From positions 2,501-23,761 of the forward strand of contig ADNK01001674.1 in the NCBI GenBank assembly GCA_000320545.1: DNA of 21,261 nucleotides. Reading direction: 5' to 3'. The position numbers and the translations under genes are program-made. Under the pieces are notes generated by a model that was given only the letters and a program-made list of their open reading frames with translations, did no database searches and had not been told where the DNA came from. Below, in pieces: positions 1 through 9,928 of this stretch. The DNA is from Bigelowiella natans CCMP2755. Taxonomy: Eukaryota; Cercozoa; Chlorarachniophyceae. Numbering within the stretch: the first letter of the stretch is position 1; each line of letters begins with the position of its first letter.

Positions 1-467
1 GTTCTTATTGTTCTCCATGACATCAGAAAACAAACGCCAGGCTTTTGGAATCGCTCTACCCGTATCGACGCCAAACACCTTCGCTTGAACCTTGGCTTGA
101 ATGTCAAACTCGAAAGCCTTTACATAAGGAAATGGGGAACCAGTAGAAATCAACTTGCGACGGTATTCATGCCCTCCATTGGGCAAAACCAAACAGTATG
201 CGAGGGTCGTTTCACATGCTGGTATTACTACCACTATTACTACTACTGTTACTACTACTGTTACTACTACTGTCATTGTTATTAACACTACTAATTATAC
301 CGCATAGTATGGCCTTGGAAGCAACACTGCGTCACGTGGATCTGTTTACATGCGATTGGCAAACGCACGTATAGCACCGGAGATTATGAGTTGGGAATAG
401 GAGGAGGATTATTAGTAATACTGCTTAAATCGAGAAATGCGAGTAGTTGTATTCGCGCGCGCGCGCG

Positions 468-511
<44 letters not shown>

Positions 512-542
512 TACACACACGCACGCATCCAAACAGAAAGAC

Positions 543-614
<72 letters not shown>

Positions 615-2038
615 CCTTACCAGTTATGCAGAGGAAGATATTATCAATAACAGCATTGCATCCAGCAGCCGCAATCTGATAACCCACATCACCCCCCCAC
701 CACCCCCGAGACAAACAAAGCAAACAGACACACAGTCAGTAGTCATCATCGCCATAAACTCACCATACGTGTACATTATACGTTCCCGCTTTTTCCAAGA
801 AAGCAGGCTCTAATGCCGCAATCACGCAAAGTACAACATATACCAAAAAAACACAAAAGAGCTGCTGATCTAGAAATGGGCACAGAGAAAAGCAGCCCCA
901 GCTATCTACTACCTACCAAATTATCAGAATCGAAAGAGTAAGTTCCTTTGCTGATATGCTCGTTCATGAAATCTGCCCAAAATGACATTTACAATGCCAT
1001 TATATTCGCGAGGATTAAACTCAATAGTAATCTGCTGTGTAACAAGACCGCTAATATACTATATACCAAATATGCAGTTGAGTCGTCTAATAAAATATTA
1101 GCACTTCAAAATAACACACCGGCAAGAGCGCTGCACAGCTCTGGCTGTCCCTTCGTTGGCTGTTATACGTTGCATTAGTTGATCCATTCAATGAGGGGGG
1201 TAGGGGCGGGTGTTTTGGAAGAGACTCTAGCTGTTGCTCCTGATGGCTGCTACCATCGTTCTTCTTCTCACTGCTACTACCTGATAATATATCAGCTCTG
1301 GGGGAAATCCTTGGAAAGCTTCCTGAGGAGGAAAAGTAGCGGTTTCGGTCGGAAAAAGGATATTAATTAGCTCTTTGGTAGTTTTGGATTTATGATAAAA
1401 AAGGCTACTTGACAACGATTGTTCATCTCCATAATCCTCCCCCTCCACTGCCCCTTCCCTCCTTCTACGCCTGAAACGACTAATACTTGGTATTTCGGAA
1501 GTAGGAGGTCCTCGTTCATCTTGTTCTCAGCGACAGACAGGGACACATGGCCTTTGCGCACAGCAGCAAGTGTTTCTTGTTAATCCGCAGCAAGCGAAGG
1601 AAAAAATATCGATGTTAAAAGAATCAAGAAGTAGCCTCACACATGGCACACCTGAAGGATTTGAGCTCTGGTCAAACGCGGTAATGTTACCTTGTAGTTA
1701 ACAAGATGGTCATGCACGAATAAACGGTACCGAGGTTTTGAAACAGTGCCACAACACCGACACATAAACGCGTATCTCGAATATATACATGTAGATCCGG
1801 CAAGGAACTAACAGTTGGCGAAGACATGATTCGGTGAGTGATACCAGCATCAGAGAGGTACTGGGGCAGAAAGCGAGGTGCCTACGCACATATTGACACA
1901 TCTGTTAATACTTCCTGGCTGAAGTCGATGCGACTATGGATTAGGCATCTGACATCTTCATGCACGCGTAGGTTAAACATGGACTGACCTCAAACCCTCT
2001 TTTCGAGATGACGTGTACGCTTGGATCATAGATATCTT
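1..2038 (-). CDS. Multi-exon gene of unknown function, 3' part cut by the left edge
   Basis: I do not recognise this protein. Eight minus-strand exons join with consistent phase: 2038-1989 (DIYDPSVHVISKRGFE), 1860-1731 (starts YLSDAGITHR), 1575-1487 (starts TLAAVRKGHV), 1322-1281 (EAFQGFPPELIYYQ), 1034-993 (QITIEFNPREYNGI), 807-769 (PAFLEKAGTYNVH), 675-621 (starts IAAAGCNAVI) and 218-1 (CETTLAYCLVLPNGG onward). Donors include GTCAGT, GTAAGG and GTAAAT; the 1322 acceptor follows a good pyrimidine tract. The last exon stays open for 72 codons to the edge, so the C-terminus is missing. The start is also not found. Alternating hydrophobic residues around 1034-621 could be beta strands, but that is only an impression. 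Single exons could be wrong (the 769 donor is weak), yet phase agreement over eight exons makes a real minus-strand gene likely. Confidence 0.55.
225..277. repeat. TAC/ACT trinucleotide repeat
   Basis: Interrupted TAC/ACT triplets fill this stretch. It lies just upstream of the 218 splice acceptor of the left-edge minus-strand gene, so it is read as intronic. The Tyr-rich plus-strand frame here is a repeat artefact. Confidence 0.8.
454..612. repeat. Compound dinucleotide microsatellite CG-CA-GA-TA
   Basis: Four dinucleotide runs follow each other: CG (454-472), CA (about 473-520), GA (about 545-581) and TA (582-612). The block sits in the intron between exons 675-621 and 218-1 of the left-edge gene. 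The His-Thr and Arg-Glu frames across it are translation artefacts. Confidence 0.95.
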
Positions 2039-2203
2039 CTAAATGATAACATGCAGTTTCCATCGGCATAATACATCCACAGACACACGTCACAACAACC
2101 ACGCGCGCACTATTGTTAGGATTTCGAAGCTACTTTTGACTTATATCTATGGATTTTATTTTTTTTTTTGTTTTCTATCCTTTAGAGTGGTTAATATCGC
2201 CAC

Positions 2204-2672
2204 CAGTTTGCTGAGTTGAGAACCTCCTGATTCCATGAACATGGAAAGGCAGAGACAGCAGTAGGAAGCATAATCAACTTGTCAAATTCAGCATAGCAAC
2301 CCAAAAAAAGCACTTTACAAACGCAAAGGAAATTCGAAGAACAACAACCGAAGCTTCAACTCTATCTGTGACCTTAATCTCGAGAATTGGCGGGCTATTG
2401 AACGACGCATGTGAAGGGGGGGCAGTGCTTGCTGTCGGCACGTCGACCTCCGAGTTCTCGGTACCCACAGTTTCAAAATTCGGAGTCTATTTTAGAAGAA
2501 ATTTCGTTGTCGTATATTTGAAAAGCGATCCTTTTTTTTAACATTTTATATCAATAAACTATTCGATGCGAAATCTTAACGACGACTCATTTACTTCCAT
2601 GTCGTAGTAAAAACAATGCGGGTTTAGAGTCAACGCTCGCACAGCGACAATGGTCGACCGTTAGGAGTTCGG
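2204..2672 (-). CDS. Candidate upstream exons of the left-edge gene
   Basis: Three open stretches look coding but their junctions are not settled. 2672-2595 follows a TCTCTAG acceptor, reads ELLTVDHCRCASVDSKPALF onward and ends at a GTAAAT donor. About 2486-2320 contains SFNSPPILEIKVTDRVEASV and can end at GTCACA, GTAAAG or GTGCTT donors. 2226-2204 is a 23-base stretch in the phase needed to enter the exon at 2038. No initiator ATG could be tied to them. They could belong to the same gene or include false exons. Confidence 0.3.
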
Positions 2673-3000
2673 CTAGAGAGATGTCAATTTTGTATTGGGC
2701 GACTTATGTGCAAGCTATTATTTATGATAAATTCGCATGCATTTTGTCATTTCCGATTTTTTATCTTTTGATTTTTTTAAATTCGTCCTCTGTGCTCCTT
2801 TCGACACGACGGGCCATCATCGACACGCTGCTCCTCTCCCTGCGTCCAATTTGATTGGACAAACTGACTAGGGGTAGGTCGGCTGTGAGATTACTAGCAC
2901 ACCTGTATTAGGCCTAATAGCGGCGCAATCCGTACATGGCACGGGTTCTATATCCCATAATTTCCTTCTGATAATCCCTTTTGTAGCTGCTGCAGCAAGG
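2673..3000. other. Divergent spacer, no gene seen
   Basis: AT-rich at 2701-2790 with several T runs. It separates the minus-strand exons ending near 2672 from the plus-strand ATG at 3001, so it could hold both promoters. A plus-strand frame joined to that ATG is open from 2878, and TTTTGTAG at 2979-2986 resembles an acceptor, so a 5' exon upstream cannot be ruled out. No clear promoter motif was identified. Confidence 0.4.
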
Positions 3001-4095
3001 ATGACGTTTACACCATCGAAGGCAGAAGGCAACACGGTCAGGACATATTCTTCGCGGCGGAGGAATAAGCGAACAAGTGCCGCCACGAAACGTGTGCGCC
3101 GATGCTCCGATGGGGACTCAAGCAATGATTCATTCGGTGAGATTAGAGAACATGAAACTAAGGTCAGAACTCTCATCGATAAATGGCGCCTGTGTTGTGT
3201 GAATGCTGCCTATGTAGAGTTATTAATGAATCCCGGCGATTTCGGTCATGAAAGCGGTCGGTGCAGCGTACGCACTAAGGTGGGACACCTTCATTCTCGA
3301 CATTGAATAAAAAGCAGCATTTTTACGTGAGGAGGGATCAACCAGATTCACTGCTTTACCCAATTTTAACTCTTAAGAGCACATCTGTGCCATCCAACTT
3401 CAATTTCACTCTCCATGTATGCTAAACGAGACTACTGGAAACCATTCTTCTTATTCACCTTCCCTCCTCCCCCCCCATCCTCCCACGTCATCTAGAACAT
3501 GAGTGCCAGAAAGAAGCTTCGGCACAAGCCCCCCTCTCTGAATGAATGCGACGAAGACTGGACGGCAGTGATACAGGGGACGGCTGCCTCTAATGAGGAA
3601 AGGCGTCACGCTTTTCATTCACAACTAACGACCCCCCCTGCTGGAGCATCCGTTGTGAAAAGTGTGCGAGAGCTATGTGCAGAGGACATCGTAAACGATG
3701 ACGTTCTCTTCTACCTCATCGATGACGACGAAGATGGAGAGAATAGCCGGCCTAATGACGGCGGGAGGAGGAGGAAGAAGGCGAGATCCAAGAAAGTCCG
3801 CAAAACCGCCCAATTCTCTGCTGATGAAGAAGGTAGCATCCCGAACAAGCGCATCGTGTTCAAACCGACTTCGATTCAGCAAATGCGCCGAACGAATCTT
3901 GAGCAGAAGTCGATGACACAGCTGCTCTTTGATTTGCTTTCCGGGGTCACTAGCAAAAGCCTCGAAGGGGTCAGTGCGCTTCATTGTAAAGCATCAACGT
4001 ACGCGAGCCAAAATAGTTTTGTCAATATCCGTGAGAAAGGCAGTGGTCCCTGATATGCGAAGAGTAGTAACACATGGTGGTGTTCTCGAATGACC

Positions 4096-4128
<33 letters not shown>

Positions 4129-4160
4129 AATGATGATAATGAGCCAAACCATTCGGAAAA

Positions 4161-4199
<39 letters not shown>

Positions 4200-4373
4200 G
4201 GGGCGAACAATTGCTAATCCTCATATGAGCCTTGTTCTTACTGTGCGCTGCTGCAATACGCTTTGGCATTCTATTCTATTCTCTCTTCTCCCAAGGTACT
4301 CAAAACCGTCGCGGCGCTACAAAAACGTACGGAGTCTTTCTTCTTAGTACAAGTGCAGAGAGAAGAAAATTAG
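3001..4373 (+). CDS. Basic, probably nuclear protein with two PIP-box-like motifs (237 aa, 3 exons)
   Basis: Exons 3001-3162, 3496-3969 and 4296-4373 join in phase 0 (donors AAG|GTCAGA and GGG|GTCAGT, acceptors CATCTAG and CTTCTCCCAAG) to give 714 nt. ATG 3001 is the first ATG in an open frame. The N-terminus (residues about 18-36) and residues about 143-157 (GRRRKKARSKKVRK) are dense in Arg/Lys and look like nuclear signals; an acidic patch (DDDEDGE) lies between them. Near the C-terminus are QKSMTQLL (191-198) and QKRTESFF (221-228), the latter ten residues from the end. Both match or nearly match the PCNA-binding PIP box (Q-x-x-hydrophobic-x-x-aromatic-aromatic), suggesting a replication or repair role; this is inference. 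No enzyme domain was recognised. If intron 2 is kept, the frame stops at 4053 and the second motif is lost. Confidence 0.7.
4096..4197. repeat. GAT triplet run and TA dinucleotide run
   Basis: GAT repeats (about 4096-4140) are followed by TA repeats (about 4165-4197). Both lie inside intron 2 of the PIP-motif gene, so the poly-Asp and Ile-Tyr frames here are not coding. Confidence 0.9.
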
Positions 4374-4699
4374 AGATAAGAGATAAGAGAAATGGGGGAA
4401 AGGGGGGGGGGGGGGGGGAAGGAGAGAGAATCACGGAAAACCATGGGGTTTTTTAATGTCGCCCAGCTTGTTCAAAATATGAAACACAGAAACACCAGGA
4501 GGTCCTGAACCCCTTCTTTTTAAAAGCTAACAATCTGCAACCCCCCCCCCCCCCCCTCTCCTTTTCTACTCTGCAAAGTCCCTGGGGGACATGAAAAGGG
4601 CCGTCCCTAAGGTAGCAGTGTAAAGGAATCAATAAAACAAATTACACTATAGGGGGAGCGAGAAGCACGAAGGGAGGTGGTGGAAGGACAGTTTTCCAG
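4374..4699. other. Intergenic stretch with poly-G and poly-C runs
   Basis: Starts right after the stop of the PIP-motif gene. It holds a 17-base G run (4402-4418) and a 16-base C run (4541-4556). An ATG at 4443 in fair context (ACCATGG) opens a 22-codon frame and could be a first exon of the ankyrin gene, but its only donor (AGGAG|GTCCTG) is weak. No gene is called. Confidence 0.5.
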
Positions 4700-5014
4700 T
4701 GTCAATGCAAATTTTCGTTGGATCATATTGCTGTCACGTAGCTCATCGCAATGGCACACAGCACGGGGAGATCACGCATGTTTTCGAGTCAAAATGACAA
4801 GTCGTTTTGCATGCTCTCTCCTCCCGGCGACTGAGAAAGAATTGTGGTGATGCTCCATCGTCTTCTTCCATAGGTTGATAAGCGAGCCTTCAAAGCTGTT
4901 TCTCTCGGTATTATGCATCCGTTGGTCTAACCCGATCCTTCCAGCTCCAACTGCACAATTCATCTTGCAGCATGATGATGTGTACAAACACCAGGACTCA
5001 GGAACTACATGCAG

Positions 5015-5061
<47 letters not shown>

Positions 5062-5191
5062 ATGATGATAGGGAAAATTCCTACAGAGGTGGGAGGCCAG
5101 AAAAGGTTAAACACGCTCCACACACACACACACACACATTTATGTATTGACCTTCCTGTAGACTATCTAATCTATACGAGCGTCGAATTCG

Positions 5192-5227
<36 letters not shown>

Positions 5228-5367
5228 GTGTGTGTTTGTGTGTTGTGCGGTGTGTGTGTGTGGGTCGCGCGCGCACAGCTACAACAAACAAAGGCAATAT
5301 GTATTCAGTGACTTCGATATTCTCTTGAAATTAGAGGGCGTTTCCTTGCGAAAGCGACAAAGCAGCT
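4700..5367 (+). CDS. Candidate 5' exons of the ankyrin-repeat gene
   Basis: Several plus-strand stretches look coding. 4700-4737 (CQCKFSLDHIAV) follows a TTTTCCAG acceptor. 4874-4924 follows CCATAG and ends at a GTCTAA donor; it is open as VDKRAFKAVSLGIMHPL in phase 0 or as LISEPSKLFLSVLCIRW in phase 2, and only the second joins the 4737 donor. From 5279 a frame reads YNKQRQYVFSDFDILLKLEG and could end at one of several GT sites. No complete phase-consistent path from an ATG to exon 5641 was found, so the gene start is unresolved. Confidence 0.3.
5020..5262. repeat. Cluster of TA, CA and GT microsatellites
   Basis: TA run (about 5020-5060), CA run (about 5118-5138), TA run (about 5193-5226) and an interrupted GT run (about 5227-5262) occur within 250 bases. 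They most likely lie in introns near the 5' end of the ankyrin gene. Confidence 0.9.
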
Positions 5368-5404
5368 GTCAATGACTCTTAACCACCTTCTCGCTGTTTC
5401 AGCT

Positions 5405-5405
5405 G

Positions 5406-5439
<34 letters not shown>

Positions 5440-5502
5440 GGATGGCTGGTGATGATGGGATATATACCCTATCTGATCATCAAGTAAAGCAATGCCTCAC
5501 AT

Positions 5503-5550
<48 letters not shown>

Positions 5551-5570
5551 CTCTCAAATATGTATATAAT

Positions 5571-5614
<44 letters not shown>
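5405..5614. repeat. GTA, CT and TA microsatellites
   Basis: A GTA triplet run (5405-5439), a long CT run (5503-5555) and a TA run (about 5573-5614) lead up to the acceptor TTCTTAG at 5640. The CT run lies well upstream of that acceptor, with the TA run in between. Confidence 0.9.
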
Positions 5615-5619
<5 letters not shown>

Positions 5620-5640
5620 GTAAATTTTTATGCTTCTTAG

Positions 5641-6045
5641 ATCCGAATAAGCGTAACGAAGATGGTTTGAGCGCTCTTTACCTCGCTATCCATTACCGCA
5701 ATGGGGAGAATCTGTTACGAGATATGCTAGAGAAAGGTGATCATGAGAATGAAGATTGCGACGAAGGCGATAAGTCTAGTTGTGAGGAGGACAAACACCT
5801 TTTAATATAGCTGCAAATGGCATGAAATCATTCATCATCATTTCGAGCAAGGAACGACGATATACATATGAAGAAGTGACTCGATATCAGTGGTTTCCAG
5901 GACACCATTGAAAGAGCTTCCTCCATGTTCATGTCCGCTATTGCTGCTGTGTATTCTTCATCAGGCGCAAAGTCAAATGTTCGTGTTTTTGGAAAGTCCT
6001 TGGTAGGTAGCGGCCTCGAGACTAGTCTTCTCCCTCTAATAGCAA

Positions 6046-6089
<44 letters not shown>

Positions 6090-6680
6090 TCCGCTTCCTC
6101 CCTGCCACCGGATTATTTTCTTGATTTGCGACAACGTTTTTTTGCTTTGTCGCAATGATAATGTAATGGCAGTGATGATATGACGATTCCTCGCGGCGGG
6201 GAAGAGTCCTGGAGAAGCATGCACTATCATTGCATTGGGAAGGGGGGGATGGGGGGGTGGCATTCATCGGGGCACAAACAGGCCTTTAGAATCCTAGATT
6301 CATTGGTGTTCTTTGTTAATATCAGCTTGAGCGATCCATGACCCTCGGTAGCTCTGGTTGCGCAAAGCTTCTTTTGGAAAATGGGGTATGGGATATGTCA
6401 CCGTTGCTCTCTTTGCGACAAGAACGATTCGCTTCACTGAATTGAATCACGCTCTCCTCCCCGTTTTTAACCGTGCTTGTTCCTCGCGAATACAATGCCG
6501 CTACGTGTGATTCCTCCCGCCGCGTTTGCAAACTCACGCGGTGACTTGCGAATGTGTGGTTCTTTTCCAGGCTTTGCCGCAACAGGAAGCAAGTGCCGGT
6601 ATATCAAATTCGTTAGGCTGAGCTTTGTAGTCCCTCTCTCCCCCCATGCCTCTCTATCTCTTTGTTTCTCCCCTCAGAAA

Positions 6681-6715
<35 letters not shown>

Positions 6716-6946
6716 GCACACGCACACGCACACACGCACACGCACGCCATTGTTACCGCGATCAGGACATTCTCTGCCAAGGCTGGTGGACTTTGCGGCA
6801 ACCTACGATTTCCTCCCTCAAGCACAGGAGAAGCTCAGGAAGAAACTCTTGGATCTTAGCACTGGTAATATCTACAGTTACGTACACACACACACACACA
6901 CACACACATACGCACGCACACACAAATATTGTATATAATATATATG

Positions 6947-6985
<39 letters not shown>

Positions 6986-8216
6986 ATTTGTGCGCGTTCT
7001 TGCGTGCATTCACTTTCATTTGCTTCTTCCCCTCACTCATCAGCGGGCAATGAAAGCGACTACAAGTCGGAGCTGCGTGTGATTCTTTCTCACATCGATT
7101 CAGTAGAGTTTTCAGGTATGTTATCGATGAAGAACACCCCCTTACACGCACAGAGAGACATATATAGATATAGATGTATACATATATTTATTTATTTGTC
7201 TATAATAAACATAATAATGCTTTGAAACCGTTAATTTCGAGTTTTAGCATCACCAACGAATGGTAGCAATAGAATCTAGCTGACGCGCTGACCGTGCTAT
7301 TACCACTCAGACGACGAAGGCTTTTCCCCTCTCTTCCGGGCTGTGAAATCAGGTAGAATCGTCGTGCTCATCATGTGCATCGAATGGGTAGCATGTTGCG
7401 AGGTCCCCCGGTAGTAGCGCTCGACGATTGAACGATTGCTGTTCGTGCTCCCCTGCCTTATGTCGCGTTATTCTTTTCGCGTGACAAAGACACGGGTATT
7501 ACGCTAGGAAGAAAATCGCGGCTAGAAATCGCGAATCGGTAATTTGATACGTGCACATTCTTGTCGCTTTGTTTGTTTGCACACGGCGACAGGACACAGC
7601 GTGCTCGTTGTCCGCAGTCTTCTGGAGGCAAAGGTAGCAGCAGCTGCAATGTCCACAAGTTTATTCACTAGGGTTGTTCGCTCTCTTGTAGGAAAACAAT
7701 TTATAAAAAGAAGCAGTAGCAGCTCGCTCTATGTTCTATCCGAAGCATGCATGCAATGAGCGCGGTTGTCTCTAGAACACTGAAAAGAAGCCATTTCTGA
7801 ATGGGTAACAGGCTAATCCGAACCGAAGGAGCTCCAATCAAACCTCGATGGCTGTGTACCCTCTACTGCGTGCAGCTGTGAGGAGGGAGCAGGCGCGCGA
7901 CGTCTTGAAACTGCTAATACGCTTCGGACTCGATGGTAGCATCGCGCTTCCAACACAGAGAAAAGATTTTTCGTAGACCATATCGATCGTTCCCTGGCCC
8001 CCTTTTTCTCTCCCTCTCTCTCACCCTCTCCCTCCCCCTCTCCCTCTCTTTCCAGTCCTCTAAGTATGTGCACACGTCCATGTGTCTCATTCTCTGATGA
8101 AAGAGGTGTTGATGATGTGACAGTGAATGGCCGCATTGATGATGGGGAGGATACGGTCAAGGACTTCGCTCAGGAAGTTATACCCAATAGCATCATTGTG
8201 CATTTACTTGAATAAG
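5641..8216 (+). CDS. Ankyrin-repeat protein, 3' portion of a multi-exon gene
   Basis: Exons: 5641 to about 5736, 5901-6002, 6571-6598, 6766-6864, 7044-7115, 7593-7633, 7812-7935 and 8125-8216 (stop TAA). Phases agree from 5901 to the end. The first exon (PNKRNEDGLSALYLAIHYRN, then LLRDMLEKG) is a typical ankyrin unit. The last three give a second region: SVLVVRSLLEAKANPN, then ARDVLKLLIRFGLDVNGRID, then DTVKDFAQE, matching the ankyrin pattern of paired helices and a DVN-x-x-D-x-G turn. Between them is a helical stretch (LPRLVDFAATYDFLPQAQEK, then LRKKLLDL) with no recognised domain. Ankyrin repeats bind other proteins; the partner and place in the cell are unknown. If 5641 is not spliced, its frame stops at 5810, and every donor before that leaves phase 1 while 5901 needs phase 0. 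An exon at 5811-5875 would repair this but implies a 25-base intron. Confidence 0.7.
6049..6087. repeat. TA microsatellite
   Basis: Uninterrupted TA run in the 568-base intron 6003-6570 of the ankyrin gene. The rest of that intron holds a G-rich patch (6241-6257) and no exon I can support. Confidence 0.9.
6683..6982. repeat. CA and TA microsatellites in ankyrin-gene introns
   Basis: CA with CG interruptions (6683-6747) lies in the intron before exon 6766. CA (6883-6924) and TA (about 6951-6982) lie in the intron between exons 6864 and 7044. The His-Thr frames here are artefacts. Confidence 0.9.
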
Positions 8217-8259
8217 TATTAAAATAGCATGTACGTGTATTTGACACATTGTTCATTCA

Positions 8260-8381
8260 TTAAGTTACAATTGAAACTTCTTCCACATCCTCCGCCATTC
8301 CCGTCTTCAGGTTGCGCCAGAGATCGTTGATGACCTTCTTTGAGGTGAGAAAATTCACGCACAAAATTGCGTCAGAGGAGA
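8260..8381 (-). CDS. Possible small terminal exon of an unrecognised gene
   Basis: Minus-strand frame open from about 8393 to a TAA at 8262-8260; a CCAG acceptor would start it at 8381. It reads SSDAILCVNF, then KKVINDLWRNLKTG and EDVEEVSIVT, and looks more protein-like than the opposite strand. Its stop would be 44 bases from the convergent stop of the ankyrin gene. No upstream exon was secured. The plus strand also has an acceptor and donor here (CTTCAG at 8310, GAG|GTGAGA at 8344), so the strand is not certain. Confidence 0.3.
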
Positions 8382-9928
8382 CTGGTGTCGTTCTTTATTT
8401 GTTACAGCTCGGAGAATCGAATGCCTTCCTAGAAATCTTCGGAAAAATAGGACAAGTTACAGCAAACTACTGAAGCTGTTCATGCTTTATTATTGATCAC
8501 AAATGGGGGCACTGATCTGCATTTCAATTTTCTTGTTGAAATCCACTGAAACTGGGTGTAGGAAATTCTCACCACAGCATCTAGCTAGCTAGTCCATGTC
8601 TAGATGTGTAGCAGTGTGACACTTGCATGTGTCAAAAAAGACACGTGTCTGTTGCATGCATGAGAGACACTTGCCTGTCATTGTCTAGATGTGTCAGCAC
8701 ATTCGTGATCATGACTAGATGTGCAGATTGAAAAATGATGCGGTGCGCTGCCATGCGTACAAACTAGCAAAGTTTAGATGCCGTGCACACAATCTGGTAA
8801 TGCAAACGCACTGCATGATTATCACCCAGCTTGTAGGACACACGATGGCTACTTGCCAAGATCAGCATGTATTTGGCCGGGCTAGCGGGGAAAATGAAAG
8901 TCGAGACAGATGTCGCGATGAATTGTTGATAAATCTACACGTGCGGCGCGAGCCATCATTTTTCTCAATTTGAGGACTTTCTAGCTTTCCAGTTGTTCAT
9001 GCAAAATGGTTGGCACCCCTCTAGCCCTCAGAAAACTCTCGATGAAAGTTCTCGATGAATCAAAAGCTTTCAGAATTTGCAAAGCAAATTGAAGTTGGAT
9101 CGAAACTTTTTGAGTCAGCTAGTCAGGTCACTTTTTCGGATGCCCAATGCAAAAGTGTGACCGAGAGTTGACCGGGCTAGCAGGTTTTGCAGTCTAGTAG
9201 TGTGAAACTTCTGAACAATTTGTTTTCTTCTCAACATCCGGACATGTCCTGATGTGTGAATATGCGCTGAACATGACAAATGAGCAGCGGTTGTGGCTGG
9301 CCGCGCCAGCACACAGCAGCCATGCTAGCATGTCACCATGTGATGATGCTGTGACACTCACAGGTGTAGCGATTGCTCGGCGCCCATCGTTGATCACTGA
9401 CTCATGGACCAGTCTAGCGGTGCGCTGCAAAATGTCAGCACACATGCATCAACAACATGCGCATTCTGGGCAGCTGTGAGCAAAACTCAGTCAACTTGGT
9501 CGGCAACGACGCACGCAATTTGCGCATGTATCGCCCACGTTATCGTGCCCCCTTCTAGCCTTGCGAAAAATTGACTTGCACATGTCCACAAAACATCTGC
9601 ATCCAAAAACACATTGTGCATCGACCCGTGTGTTCTAGTGTTTGCTCGTTTGCTCTAGTGCTGCAGAATTCAAAACCAACCATTGATTTGACGATGCGAC
9701 AAGATGACGTGAACACGTTGACATCAAGCAATCTAGCAATTCACAAACACTTGCAACCTTCACGTTCTTGACTGCAGTTGGGAGGGAAGTTGTTGAATTT
9801 TCTGATTTTTTCGTTGATGGGGCTGCCGACTGAGAGAATCTTGGGCTGGTTGAACTTTGTGCTTCGCACAGGGAGGCTTTTTGTTTTGCACTTGCAGAAA
9901 AGGCTTTCGACGTCGTTGCTCCAACCAT
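8382..9928. other. Long stretch without a supported gene
   Basis: Downstream of the AP2 gene stop. Apart from a short run of degenerate words at 8578-8724 it is complex sequence without the microsatellites common elsewhere. Open frames are short (under about 100 codons) and occur in competing frames on both strands (for example 8719-8973 plus and 9635-9928 minus), with no motif I recognise. The part next to 9929 is probably 3' UTR of the AP2 gene. It could also be an old mobile-element remnant, but no terminal repeats or transposase motifs were seen. Confidence 0.5.
8578..8724. repeat. Degenerate short repeats around CTAGATGTG
   Basis: GTCTAGATGTGT occurs at 8598-8609 and 8683-8694, with a variant GACTAGATGTGC at 8713-8724. 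A CTAGCTAGCTAG run (8581-8592) sits beside them, and two similar GACACTTGC-x-TGT words lie between. Function unknown. Confidence 0.5.

Noticed and set aside
391-813. 140-codon plus-strand frame of His-Thr, Arg-Glu and Ile-Tyr
   Set aside because: It is the translation of the compound microsatellite and lies in an intron of the minus-strand gene.
813-941. Plus-strand ATG frame starting MPQSRKVQHIPKKHK before a GTAAGT donor
   Set aside because: No matching downstream exon was found, and the minus-strand exon chain needs this stretch as intron with a T-rich acceptor tail.
2868-3176. 102-codon minus-strand frame
   Set aside because: Complement of the first exon of the PIP-motif gene, which joins in phase to two more exons.
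6646-6984. 112-codon plus frame through exon 6766-6864
   Set aside because: Made largely of CA and TA repeats; the other frame of that exon joins in phase to exons on both sides and fits the protein better.
7936-8124. Longer version of ankyrin exon 7812 ending at 7972 with exon 8 starting after CTTTCCAG
   Set aside because: Phases also fit, but splicing 7935 to 8125 gives RFGLDVNGRIDDGED, a proper ankyrin turn, so it was preferred.
7813-8160. 115-codon minus-strand frame
   Set aside because: Shadow of the last ankyrin exons, with a Glu-Gly-Arg run from the CT-rich intron.
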